The position numbers and the translations under genes are program-made. The notes beneath the pieces are model-generated. The model was not told the DNA's origin, did not search any database, and worked only from the letters and a program-made list of their open reading frames with translations. 64,000 nt of DNA from Pedobacter indicus (GTDB lineage Bacteria > Bacteroidota > Bacteroidia > Sphingobacteriales > Sphingobacteriaceae), in the NCBI RefSeq assembly GCF_003449035.1, contig NZ_QRGB01000001.1:2914001-2978000 (forward strand), written 5' to 3'. The number at the start of each line of letters is the position of its first letter. Within the stretch, counting starts at the first letter, position 1. This document shows, one piece after another, positions 41,258-50,401 of the stretch.

Positions 41258-42493
41258 ATGAAAAAGTTTATCCGATTGTATATCAGCGCCTACAGTGGTT
41301 TATCTCAACCCGCCTGGATGCTGTCGCTTGTAATGTTGCTGAACAGGATGGGTGCTATGGTGATCCCTTTTCTCGGACTCTATATGACCGAACATCTTCA
41401 TTTCACGTTGAAAGAAACAGGTTTGGTGCTTAGCTTTTTTGGAATCGGAGCCATTTCAGGGTCTTATATCGGTGGGCGACTTACCGATCTCGTGGGGCAC
41501 TTTAAGGTCCAAGCCTCTAGTCTCTTTCTTAGTGTACCGCTATTTTTCGTAGTTCCGGTCCTACAAACGCCATTTCAATTAAGCATCGGTATTCTTGTGT
41601 TAAGCCTCGTCACCGAAATTTTCCGTCCAGCCAACTCGGTATCCATCGCCTACTATGCAAAGCCCGAAAACCTGACGCGGGCTTTGTCACTCAACCGCAT
41701 GGCCTTGAACCTCGGTTTCTCAATCGGCCCAGCAGTTGGCGGATTCTTAGCGGCCTTATCTTATAACTGGCTTTTCTATGGCAACGGACTCAGTGCTGCT
41801 TTGGCCGGCTTCGTATTTTATGCGTACTTTAGAAGACGAAAAGGAAATGAGAGGCTCCTGAACAAGAACGCGTCACAACAAAAAAATGCTCTGGGTTCCG
41901 ACCTTAAAAATGAGGCTCAAGTGCGTTCACCGTACAGAGATAAGTACTTTCTGATTTTCAGCTTCCTATGCCTGTTATTTGCCATTTGCTTCTTTCAATT
42001 GCTCAGTACACTTCCGTTATTTTATAAACAAGAATTCCACTTGGAAGATAGTGGCGTCGGACTCATTCTGGCGTTCAACGGATTTATTGTATTTCTACTC
42101 GAGATGCTTTTAGTGCATCTGGCCGAAAAGAAGATGACTACCTTCCAGTCGATCGTTTTCGGAACCCTTCTTCTGAGCATATCTTTTGCACTCTTACTTA
42201 TTCACAGTGGCATTTGGGTGCTTTTTGTTGCTATGTTTATTTTTAGCGTATCCGAAATATTTGTTCTTCCGTTTACCTCGACCGTTACTTTAAAACGAGC
42301 ACACAAATCCAATCAAGGCGCCTATATGGGACTGAATGGACTTGCTTTCTCGGCAGCACATATCGTTTCTCCTTCCCTCGGAACGCAAATCGCCGCCAAT
42401 TACGGTTTTGACGCCCTGTGGCTATCCATAGCTATAGTCTCGTTGCTAGTCACGTTCGGATTCTACTTTTTACGAAATAAATTCAGAGCCTAA
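41258..42493 (+). CDS. major facilitator superfamily transporter
   Basis: A 411-residue protein with about 12 transmembrane helices. The loop 2-3 motif GSYIGGRLTDLVGHFKV matches the MFS signature GxxxDRxGRR-like pattern in weakened form. The start MKKFIRLYIS is preferred because the upstream extension falls in the promoter. It resembles MDR/YdeE-type efflux proteins; substrate unknown. Confidence 0.88.
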   Translation: MKKFIRLYISAYSGLSQPAWMLSLVMLLNRMGAMVIPFLGLYMTEHLHFTLKETGLVLSFFGIGAISGSYIGGRLTDLVGHFKVQASSLFLSVPLFFVVPVLQTPFQLSIGILVLSLVTEIFRPANSVSIAYYAKPENLTRALSLNRMALNLGFSIGPAVGGFLAALSYNWLFYGNGLSAALAGFVFYAYFRRRKGNERLLNKNASQQKNALGSDLKNEAQVRSPYRDKYFLIFSFLCLLFAICFFQLLSTLPLFYKQEFHLEDSGVGLILAFNGFIVFLLEMLLVHLAEKKMTTFQSIVFGTLLLSISFALLLIHSGIWVLFVAMFIFSVSEIFVLPFTSTVTLKRAHKSNQGAYMGLNGLAFSAAHIVSPSLGTQIAANYGFDALWLSIAIVSLLVTFGFYFLRNKFRA

Positions 42494-42579
42494 AGTCCAA
42501 ACAAATTCATTCTATAAAACAGAAGATCAAAACAATTGTTATTCTCTTACCAATCATAACATTAGGAAAGGAGAACGAC

Positions 42580-42921
42580 ATGAACATTGAAAACGACAGC
42601 AAGTACGGCAGACCCGGAAAAGAGACCCACGATAAAATCGAAAACGAACCAAACTGGGGAGATGATAAACGCAAGGTAAATCCTGCGAATGAAGATGAAC
42701 GAGCTGAAAACCGAAAAGTAAGCTCAGAAAAGTTCGAGGAAAAGAGTGCTGACGAAGAATCTAAGGACAGCACCCACCCCGATCATAAGAAAGACACCCA
42801 AAGCAGCCAGAGCAAGGACCCGACACGAAAAAACGAGGCTAATCAAGGTTCAAGCGACCTACGTACCCGCACCAGAACTCATTTTCGGCGTGAAGGTGAA
42901 GGGCGTCCGGAACCTGAATAA
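42580..42921 (+). CDS. small disordered, highly charged protein
   Basis: A 113-residue protein almost without hydrophobic residues, rich in Glu, Lys, Asp, Arg, Asn and Ser, and therefore probably unstructured. A good ribosome binding site (GGAAAGGAG) lies 7 bases before the ATG, which supports translation. It is similar in style to stress- or desiccation-related hydrophilic proteins, but no motif confirms this. It stands between the MFS gene and the S46 peptidase. Confidence 0.65.
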   Translation: MNIENDSKYGRPGKETHDKIENEPNWGDDKRKVNPANEDERAENRKVSSEKFEEKSADEESKDSTHPDHKKDTQSSQSKDPTRKNEANQGSSDLRTRTRTHFRREGEGRPEPE

Positions 42922-42943
42922 TTCGTTGAAATGATTTTGCCGT

Positions 42944-42984
42944 ATGTATTATTTAATGCAATTTTGGAGCATTAAATAATACAT
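42944..42984 (+). promoter_or_regulatory. 16-base perfect inverted repeat before the S46 peptidase
   Basis: ATGTATTATTTAATGC (42944-42959) and its exact complement (42969-42984) surround AATTTTGGA. The loop holds the TTTTG of a weak -7 box (CAATTTTG, 42959-42966) and a GGAG that could pair with 16S rRNA. The repeat ends 2 bases before the ATG at 42987. It could be a protein-binding operator or an mRNA hairpin. Confidence 0.75.
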
Positions 42985-42986
42985 CT

Positions 42987-45137
42987 ATGAAAAAAATATT
43001 CCTTTTTATTTTACTCGCAGCCACTACCTTTTCTGTAAAAGCAGATGAAGGAATGTGGTTTCTGATGCATATTGAGCGCCTCAACGAACGTGATATGCAG
43101 AAGATGGGTCTCCAACTGACGGCAGAGGAGATCTACAGCGTTAATAATTCAAGCCTCAAAGACGCCATCGTACAATTCGGTGGAGGCTGTACTGCTGAAA
43201 TGGTATCCAGCACAGGATTAGTCATGACCAATCACCACTGTGGTTATGGAGCAATTGCAGAGCTTTCTACTCCGGAGAACGACCATCTAACCAACGGTTT
43301 TTGGGCTAAGACCAAAGCAGACGAGTTAAAACCGAAGTCCCTTTCGGTACGTTTCTTCGTTCGCATGGATGACGTCTCAGAACGCATCCTAGGCAAGGTA
43401 AATGATGAGATGAGTGAAGAAGAACGCGAAAAAGTGATCAACCAAGAAATCGCTTTAATCGAACAAGAAAACAATGAAGGCGGGAAATACACCGTATCCG
43501 TAAAATCTTTTTATCAAGGTAACGAATACTACTACTTTGTATACCAAGACTATACCGATGTTCGCCTAGTAGGGACACCTCCAAATAGCATTGGTAAATT
43601 TGGTGGCGATACAGATAACTGGGAATGGCCACGTCACACCGGCGATTTCTCTTTATTTCGTGTGTATGCAGACAAAAACGGAAACCCAGCCGAATACTCG
43701 AAGGATAATGTACCTTTAAAACCTAAACATCACCTTCCTATCAGCCTAAACGGATTTAAAGAAGGCGACTTCGCTATGATTTTAGGATATCCGGGGCGCA
43801 CCAACCGTTGGATGCCATCGGCAGGGATTTCTCAAAACGTAAATTTCGCCTACCCAGCATGGGTTGAAGCATCCAAAACTGGCATGGACGTGATGAAGAA
43901 ATACATGGATCGCGATCAGGCTATCCGTTTGAACTATGCATCCAAATATGCCGGAGTTGCCAACTATTGGAAAAACCGTCAAGGAATGATTGACGCTTTG
44001 AAACAACATCAAACTGCAGAGACCAAAGCAGCGTCTGAAAAGAAATTTAACAAATGGGCTAAAAAACGGAAGAATCGCGAAAAATACGGCAATGTCATGC
44101 AGGTGATCAACGATTACTACTCTTACACCAATGAAATGTCACGCCATGACAACTACATTTCGGGTGGTATCCTTCGCAGCAGTTCACTAGCACCACTACC
44201 CTATGTTATTGGCAATGGCATATCATTCTACATTCAGCAGAATGATGCTAAAAAAGCAGAGCTATTACCTAAATTATTGGAACAAGTAAACAATTCGTAC
44301 GAGAAGCTGTACATGCCGCTTGAGAAAGACCTACTTACTGCGCTTTTAAACCTCTATGTACAAAAAGGTGGTGATGAGCTGATTGCTCCTGGAATTGCCG
44401 AAATCGCTAAAGAAAACAATGGCAACTTTGGCCCTTACCTCAATAGCGCATTTGAGACGAGCATCTTCGCTGACAAAGCGAAGCTATTAGCATTTATCAA
44501 CAACCCAGATGCTCAACAATTAGCGAACGACCCACTATATCAACTATCAAATGATATCATCGCCCGTTACCGCTATGTTTCAGATGAAACCAAAGAAAAG
44601 CAAGCTGAATTCGAAAAAGCATACCGATTGATGGTACAAGGCATGCGCAAGGCCAATCCGAAAACCAAATATTATCCGGATGCAAACAGCACATTGCGTC
44701 TATCTTATGGAACCATCCGCGCATTACCTGAAGATCCAAGCAATGATGCTGAAGTCAATAACTACACTACCCTAAAAGGCACCATAGCGAAATACAAACC
44801 AAACGACCCAGAGTTCGATTTGCCACAAAAATTAATCGATCTCTACGAAGCAAAAGACTTTGGTCAGTATGCCGACAAAGAAGGTTACATGCCTGTAAAC
44901 TTTCTTTCAGACAATGATATCACCGGTGGTAACTCAGGATCCCCTGTACTAAACGGTAAAGGCGAACTACTAGGCTTAGCTTTCGACGGAAACATTGAAG
45001 CCATGGCCGGAGATGTGATCTTCGACCCAGAGCTACAGCGTACCATCAGCGTAGATATTCGCTATGTATTGTTTATCATCGATAAGTTTGCAGGAGCAAG
45101 CCATATTATTGATGAATTCACATTAGTAAAAGATTAA
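42987..45137 (+). CDS. S46-family dipeptidyl peptidase (DPP7/DPP11 type)
   Basis: A 716-residue exported serine peptidase that releases dipeptides from protein N-termini, characteristic of Bacteroidota. Signal peptide residues 1-19 (MKKIFLFILLAATTFSVKA). The chymotrypsin-like catalytic histidine is in MTNHHCGYGAI (about residue 84); the nucleophile is the serine in TGGNSGSPVLNGKGE (about residue 651). SIGKFGGDTDNWEWPRHTGD near residue 205 holds the catalytic Asp region. Whether it is DPP7- (hydrophobic P1) or DPP11-like (acidic P1) cannot be settled from sequence alone. Confidence 0.95.
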   Translation: MKKIFLFILLAATTFSVKADEGMWFLMHIERLNERDMQKMGLQLTAEEIYSVNNSSLKDAIVQFGGGCTAEMVSSTGLVMTNHHCGYGAIAELSTPENDHLTNGFWAKTKADELKPKSLSVRFFVRMDDVSERILGKVNDEMSEEEREKVINQEIALIEQENNEGGKYTVSVKSFYQGNEYYYFVYQDYTDVRLVGTPPNSIGKFGGDTDNWEWPRHTGDFSLFRVYADKNGNPAEYSKDNVPLKPKHHLPISLNGFKEGDFAMILGYPGRTNRWMPSAGISQNVNFAYPAWVEASKTGMDVMKKYMDRDQAIRLNYASKYAGVANYWKNRQGMIDALKQHQTAETKAASEKKFNKWAKKRKNREKYGNVMQVINDYYSYTNEMSRHDNYISGGILRSSSLAPLPYVIGNGISFYIQQNDAKKAELLPKLLEQVNNSYEKLYMPLEKDLLTALLNLYVQKGGDELIAPGIAEIAKENNGNFGPYLNSAFETSIFADKAKLLAFINNPDAQQLANDPLYQLSNDIIARYRYVSDETKEKQAEFEKAYRLMVQGMRKANPKTKYYPDANSTLRLSYGTIRALPEDPSNDAEVNNYTTLKGTIAKYKPNDPEFDLPQKLIDLYEAKDFGQYADKEGYMPVNFLSDNDITGGNSGSPVLNGKGELLGLAFDGNIEAMAGDVIFDPELQRTISVDIRYVLFIIDKFAGASHIIDEFTLVKD

Positions 45138-45184
45138 CACAAGGCATCGGCAGAGGAGCCTCGATATATTAATCAAATAATCTC

Positions 45185-45222
45185 ATCTGGCAGTGGACCT
45201 TATTCACTGCCAGATTTTTTTT
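45185..45222 (+). terminator. terminator behind the S46 peptidase
   Basis: ATCTGGCAGTG (45185-45195) and its exact complement (45205-45215) make an 11-base stem followed by T8. The T-run touches the -7 box of ssrA. Confidence 0.92.
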
Positions 45223-45223
45223 G

Positions 45224-45231
45224 TATCTTTG
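45224..45231 (+). promoter_or_regulatory. ssrA promoter -7 box (TATCTTTG)
   Basis: Exact consensus placed immediately behind the terminator T-run; start of the RNA at 45249 would be a processed 5' end. Confidence 0.65.
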
Positions 45232-45248
45232 TACTCTTAAATAACCAT

Positions 45249-45612
45249 GGGGTCGACCGGAATTGACAGGATGGAGACGGTTATGTAAGCATGCAGCGCG
45301 TTGTTAGTCTAGCGCTATAATCTGAACTTTCAACTTTTTAAATGGCGAAAATAACTACGCCTTAGCTGCCTAATTTAGAATTAGAATAGCTTTTGTCCAG
45401 TCTGGGTTTTGTTCTGTAGCTTAGACAAACGGGCATCGAATTATGGAACTAGCTACTTCAAAGCTGTGGTGAAGTAGCGAAACAAAGCAGATAAGGATAT
45501 GGTATAGGTAAGCAACCAACCTTCCATATCTCGAAAACCAAATGGAAGCTAAGCATGTAGAAAGCATATACAGTACCATGTTTGGACGAGGGTTCGAATC
45601 CCTCCGACTCCA
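45249..45612 (+). ncRNA. ssrA: transfer-messenger RNA
   Basis: The 5' end GGGGTCG pairs with CGACTCC (45605-45611) to close the tRNA-like acceptor stem, and the T-arm GGGTTCGAATCCC is next to the 3' end. The tag frame reads GGC GAA AAT AAC TAC GCC TTA GCT GCC TAA (45344-45373), giving GENNYALAA, as is usual for Bacteroidota. With SmpB (outside the window) it rescues stalled ribosomes. The terminal CCA is not encoded. The 3' end of this gene is a known integration site for genomic islands, and an accessory block begins just behind it. Confidence 0.97.
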
Positions 45613-45645
45613 CAAAGACAGCTGTAAACCAAGTGTTTACAACAC

Positions 45646-45680
45646 ACACCCAAAACTACACCCAGTTTTGGGTGTTTTGT
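45646..45680. terminator. terminator between ssrA and the zor operon
   Basis: ACACCCAAAACT (45646-45657) and its exact complement (45664-45675) form a 12-base stem followed by a T-rich stretch on plus. It could end ssrA transcription; on minus it may end the zor operon. Confidence 0.8.
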
Positions 45681-45715
45681 TATAGTCTAAATAGATTTTT
45701 GGGAATAGCTGAAAA

Positions 45716-48700
45716 TCATATCTTAACCATTCTTTGAGATTCAATTCTGTTAATTTCTTGTAACGTTATTTCATTATTGATGATTAAATTTTCAAGATGT
45801 CTTCGATTTAATATTGTAATGTCATTTGACTTGGCTAGAATATTTGCAGAATTACTATAATCATTGTTAGTGATAGTAAGCAAATTAAATTGCTCCTTAA
45901 ATATGTCTTCGTAATATTTCTTTGCTGTACAAATTTCTTGTATTGCTTCATTCCCAACCAATGATTTTGTTTGCTTGGCTTGTATGAGGTAATTTCCTCC
46001 GTTCTTTAAAGCTACAACATCTACACCTTTATCGTTGGAATAAGGTGTAAGGTACACTTCAAAGCCTTGACTTTTGTAAAGCGATGCTATACTTGCTTCA
46101 AAAAGATTAGGATGAAGTCTGTCAATATCTGTCAAAGTAAGTGTTTTCGGCTTACTCTCTGTTTTTGCGCCAAAGATATTTCCAAAAAGCTCATCAGGAG
46201 TAATTTCCGCTTGTTCTGTAGGGAACAACGTATTAATTGCTAATGCTTTTTTATTGTTCAATAATGTATCAAGAATTTCATCGAAAGACTTCAACCTGTT
46301 TCCTATTTCATCTTTCATTTCCTCTGGAAAAATTGCCATTGGATAATATACAAACACTTCCTTTTGTTGACCGATTCTGTATGCTCTATCTGTAGCCTGT
46401 TCTTCTTTTGCAGGATTCCAATGTCTTGTATAATGAATAATATGATTAGCTTTTGTAACATTCAACCCAACACCTGCGGCTATTGGGGACATAATTATTA
46501 CATTAAACCCTTCTTCTTCCTGAAAACGGTCAATAGTTTGCTGTCGGCTTAATTTTGATTTGCCTTCCAATTTCTTGGTTGTTGGTGTGTCTCCGTTGAT
46601 AATGCTTGCAAATATTCCGAAAATATCATAAACTATTTTCTGCAACATTTTTTGGGTTTCTCGTCTGTCTGCAAATACAATTACCTTTTCGTTTTTAGAT
46701 TGTATATCTGTCAAAATCCCTACTGTTGTTTGTAGTTTAGAAGAGCTTTCTATCAATTCATCACTTGTGAAATTTAATATTTGGCTTTCTAATAGATAAG
46801 GATGGTCGGATATGTCTCTAACTGCCCAAAGTGATTTTAATTTTTGATTTCTTTTATCTACACCTTCTAAATCTGAATCGTTTGCCGTTTCAATTTCCTG
46901 TTTATATCGGTCTAATTGAATTGTAGGCATTACTCTTTTAATTCTCGAATTGGCATTATCGTGTTTTGCAGGCAAATCTTTGGCTACATCGCTTTTCAAT
47001 CTTCTTTTGATAAAAACTCCAATATTGTTGCGAAGTTGCTCGGTTAGTGTTTTAATATCGGTATTTTCATCGCTCAACGGCTTTTGGTATTCCTTTGCGA
47101 AATCTTTAGCATTACCCAAAAGACCGGGTACTGCAAAATCCATTAAACACCAAATATCTACCAATGTGTTTTCGACTGGTGTTCCTGTCATTGCAATTTT
47201 AAAATCGGCTTTCAGGGCTTTACTTGCGTTTGTAATAAGTGTTCCTGGTGTTTTTATTTTTTGTGCCTCATCTAATGCAATAACAGCAAAATCAACTAAA
47301 CCCAAACTAATTTGGTACGACCTTAATGTTTCATAATTGGTTAGAATGATCTGTTTGAACTGTAGTCGTTTTGCGTCCTGCTGATTTTGAACTGGATTAT
47401 TTTCTTTTGTTAGGGAAACTCCTCCATATAGTTTACATAAAGGTAAGTTTTGCGGGTTAAAAAACTTCTGATATTCATTTTCCCAATTTTCGAGTAGGCT
47501 GACAGGTGCTACAATCAAATAAGGTTTATTATCATCGCAGTTTTGGCTATGCCATTCTATGAAATAGAGTATTTGCAAGGTTTTTCCTAAACCCATATCA
47601 TCGGCAAGCAATCCTCCTGCAAAGTTTTCTTTGAATAACGACTGTAGCCACGAAACACCTTCTTTTTGGTGTTGTTTTAGACTTATTCCGTTATTCAAAT
47701 TTGGTATTTCATAGAAACTATGTTTTAAGTTTTCTGGCAACTCATTTCCATTAGAAAACTCTGTTATCTCTGCATTTTCTTTGATAATGAGGACTTCGTT
47801 GTCAGCTTTCTTTTCCTGTTTTACAGGTTTGTTAGGGTTTTCAAATTGCTTTTTTGCTGTTTTAATAAACTTTTCTGCTTCTTCTATCGGAATTTCTGCA
47901 TTTTCCCATTCAAAGGTTTGCTTCTTTTCTTTTACCGCTTTTACCTTTTGCTCTATAAAATCATTAAGCTTTTCAGTTGTTTTGAAATAGATTTTTTTCT
48001 CTCCGTGTACTTTGTCTTTGATCACAATTCCGGGAATCCATTGCGATTTATAAGGACTTGCAAAAGGATAGAACTTTGGACTGTAAACACCAATTTCTTT
48101 TACCCTGTCGCTATAAAAAACTGCAAAATCAACTTCATCATCATTAAAAAATAATTCGGGATGCTCAATGATTTCTTGAATTATTTCTTTGTCAGAAACT
48201 TTTCTTTTCTGCTTTATTTTTTGTAATTCTGTTTTTTGATTTTCAGAAATTACTACTCTCGTTGTTTCTCCATTATTTCCTGATACTGGATACACATCAC
48301 GAATCATTGGTAATTTGTCAAACGTGTTGGTAAAGCCAATAGCATTATCAATTTCTACGGTTGGGATAATTTCAAAAATGCCGTTATTGAAGTCAACGTC
48401 CAATTTGATTTTTTCAGGAATATATAATTCTTGATTGTTTAAAAATTGCTCTAAGGTCAATCCACTCTCTTTTGAAAATGATTTTAATTCTGATAATTTT
48501 TTTAGATTGGTTACATTTCCTTTCTCGCTATCGGATAAGTTGTTGAACTCGTCAATAGCCAGACAAAGCAAATATTGGTTTTCAGAAAGTAGATATTCGT
48601 TTTCTTCTACTTTTAGTAACGCTCCGTTTCGGGATGTTCTTAGTCTTGTGCCATTTGGAACAAAATCATAAAATCCATATTTGAACTTAAATGAATTATG

Positions 48701-48988
48701 GGTTAAGGTTCCGTCTGATTCTACAAAAATCTCATACGGATAAACGTTTGGTAAATCCAATATTTGCTTATCAATATCGTTTAGTCTTAAAATATCAATA
48801 CTTTCAATTTCGCATGAGTTGTCCGTATAATCTGCTAAACCATTATCGTGTAACTCTGTTAGAATTGCAAGTTGAGATAAAAATTCTGATTGTAATTTTT
48901 CCCATTCATACACAGGAATTTTACTTCCCGATTCGTTTAGGAAATAGAATGAAAATTTGTTTTTGTCCTGTGTGTATTTTAAAATCAT
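45716..48988 (-). CDS. zorD: Zorya type I ZorD: SNF2-type helicase with Mrr-like nuclease domain
   Basis: A 1090-residue protein. The SNF2/SWI2 helicase core has Walker A GLLADDMGLGKTLQ (about 457-471), the DEAH-like box ALDEAQKIKTPG (about 571), TGTPVENTLVDIW, and the second lobe KVIVFADRRETQ, GVGLNVTKANHIIHYTRHWN and ATDRAYRIGQQKEV. The C-terminal 130 residues fit a PD-(D/E)XK Mrr-like nuclease: GVDVVAL (catalytic Asp, about 988) and LIQAKQ (about 1000). In Zorya, ZorD is known to be the DNA-degrading effector. It overlaps zorC by 4 bases (ATGA). AT-rich compared with the window core. Confidence 0.9.
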   Translation of the reverse strand: MILKYTQDKNKFSFYFLNESGSKIPVYEWEKLQSEFLSQLAILTELHDNGLADYTDNSCEIESIDILRLNDIDKQILDLPNVYPYEIFVESDGTLTHNSFKFKYGFYDFVPNGTRLRTSRNGALLKVEENEYLLSENQYLLCLAIDEFNNLSDSEKGNVTNLKKLSELKSFSKESGLTLEQFLNNQELYIPEKIKLDVDFNNGIFEIIPTVEIDNAIGFTNTFDKLPMIRDVYPVSGNNGETTRVVISENQKTELQKIKQKRKVSDKEIIQEIIEHPELFFNDDEVDFAVFYSDRVKEIGVYSPKFYPFASPYKSQWIPGIVIKDKVHGEKKIYFKTTEKLNDFIEQKVKAVKEKKQTFEWENAEIPIEEAEKFIKTAKKQFENPNKPVKQEKKADNEVLIIKENAEITEFSNGNELPENLKHSFYEIPNLNNGISLKQHQKEGVSWLQSLFKENFAGGLLADDMGLGKTLQILYFIEWHSQNCDDNKPYLIVAPVSLLENWENEYQKFFNPQNLPLCKLYGGVSLTKENNPVQNQQDAKRLQFKQIILTNYETLRSYQISLGLVDFAVIALDEAQKIKTPGTLITNASKALKADFKIAMTGTPVENTLVDIWCLMDFAVPGLLGNAKDFAKEYQKPLSDENTDIKTLTEQLRNNIGVFIKRRLKSDVAKDLPAKHDNANSRIKRVMPTIQLDRYKQEIETANDSDLEGVDKRNQKLKSLWAVRDISDHPYLLESQILNFTSDELIESSSKLQTTVGILTDIQSKNEKVIVFADRRETQKMLQKIVYDIFGIFASIINGDTPTTKKLEGKSKLSRQQTIDRFQEEEGFNVIIMSPIAAGVGLNVTKANHIIHYTRHWNPAKEEQATDRAYRIGQQKEVFVYYPMAIFPEEMKDEIGNRLKSFDEILDTLLNNKKALAINTLFPTEQAEITPDELFGNIFGAKTESKPKTLTLTDIDRLHPNLFEASIASLYKSQGFEVYLTPYSNDKGVDVVALKNGGNYLIQAKQTKSLVGNEAIQEICTAKKYYEDIFKEQFNLLTITNNDYSNSANILAKSNDITILNRRHLENLIINNEITLQEINRIESQRMVKI

Positions 48989-50400
48989 CCAAATATTTTT
49001 TTGTTCATCCAGCTATTAAACCTTGTTTCCCAAATTTGTTTACCGTCTCTGTGCGTTAGTCTTCCTTCATCGTTAAAATAATCGTAGTAATTATCGCTTT
49101 GAATAGCCATCGGCATTGACGCATTACGCAAATCGTCCACACTATTTAATTGATAACTCAAACTTGGTTTATATGGACTGTTGATTTTATAGGCGTAAAA
49201 GGCGTAGCCTTCGTTGCTAAATTCAATCAACATATAATCTCCAATGTATAATATAAATGCTGAAACATCTCTTTTGCTCGTTACCGTTTCAAATCTCGCA
49301 TCTACATATTCCGCTATCCTTTCATCATGTTTCAGTATGCTTTTTGTGTGAAGCGGTCCATAAACCTTAAATGATGATATTTTGGAAGCAAAGCGAAGCC
49401 AAAATTTCTTTCGTCTTTCATCATTGATACAAACATTGAAAAATACATTGATAAATTGTTGTGTAATCCATTCATTTAGAATATTTCTTGCTTCAATGAT
49501 TTCTCTCCGTTCAATTTCAGTTGCATTCTCAAAAGCTGTCCAATTAGCAATATTACTTGGGTCGCCAATTTGTGTGAAGGCTATTTTTTTTATTTTATCT
49601 TGTACTGTTGCAAATTGAGGTTGATTTGCTTGGATGATAACTCTACTAATCAATCTTTTATTAGTAATCGAACTATTATGTGTTAACAATACATCATTCA
49701 GATTGTCAATTTCGTCTGTTATTCTGTTTTTATTTCTTTCGTAATAAGTTACAATGACCTTTGAAAAATAAGTGTATGCCGACCACGATTCAGGAACGCC
49801 TAATATTTTAGTAGCGTCTTGAATGGGTTTATTGAGTTTAGCGATGGTATCACCCAAAATCAAATCTCCATTTTTTAAATTGAAATAACGCTTATTGTTT
49901 TTGAAAGAAATTAGTGTGCTTCTGTTTCCTGAATAATTCTCTAATTTATTAGCAATGAATTGTTCTAATTGCTCTAATGATTTCGGATATTTAGTTTCCC
50001 AATTTCTTAAAAAGCAATCTATCAAGCCCACTAAAAACGAGTCTCGCCAATTTGAATCTAACAGCATTAAGGCATATTCTAACTCATTCTCATTGCTGAA
50101 AATTGGTAATGAATTTTTTTCTGAATAATTTAAAGAATAAGTAAGTGTTCTTAATTCTCTACGTTCAAAACTTGTATTGTTATTATTAATGGAACTTTTG
50201 AACTTTCTATAAACTTGTGGAATGAGATTGTCTCCCGAAAATGAAAAAGAACTTGCTCCAACTTCTTCTGTTATTTTTTGAAGTTTATCAATTCGATGGT
50301 CGTTCAGCGATGCAAGAGTAATCGGAATAATCTTTTGTGCCGACTGCTGAAATGTAGTCGGTGAAAAATGAAATTGTAATATGTCTTGCGTAGTCGGCAT
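48985..50400 (-). CDS. zorC: Zorya type I ZorC: EH_Signature domain protein
   Basis: A 471-residue soluble protein without membrane segments. Position between ZorA and a ZorD-type helicase, the length and the ERRKKFWLRFASKI segment (about 325-340) fit the EH_Signature family to which ZorC belongs. ZorC is known to be needed for type I defence and is proposed to bind DNA together with ZorD. The motif match is by eye, so the family assignment leans on gene order. It starts one base after the zorA stop. Confidence 0.8.
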   Translation of the reverse strand: MPTTQDILQFHFSPTTFQQSAQKIIPITLASLNDHRIDKLQKITEEVGASSFSFSGDNLIPQVYRKFKSSINNNNTSFERRELRTLTYSLNYSEKNSLPIFSNENELEYALMLLDSNWRDSFLVGLIDCFLRNWETKYPKSLEQLEQFIANKLENYSGNRSTLISFKNNKRYFNLKNGDLILGDTIAKLNKPIQDATKILGVPESWSAYTYFSKVIVTYYERNKNRITDEIDNLNDVLLTHNSSITNKRLISRVIIQANQPQFATVQDKIKKIAFTQIGDPSNIANWTAFENATEIERREIIEARNILNEWITQQFINVFFNVCINDERRKKFWLRFASKISSFKVYGPLHTKSILKHDERIAEYVDARFETVTSKRDVSAFILYIGDYMLIEFSNEGYAFYAYKINSPYKPSLSYQLNSVDDLRNASMPMAIQSDNYYDYFNDEGRLTHRDGKQIWETRFNSWMNKKIFG

Positions 50401-50401
50401 A

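Noticed and set aside
45421-45649. Two minus-strand open frames of about 64 codons
   Set aside because: They are the complement of the ssrA gene and show no protein features.
45716-48988. DISARM or stand-alone restriction helicase
   Set aside because: No methyltransferase, DUF1998 or phospholipase-D gene in the operon; the neighbours are ZorA, ZorB and ZorC types.
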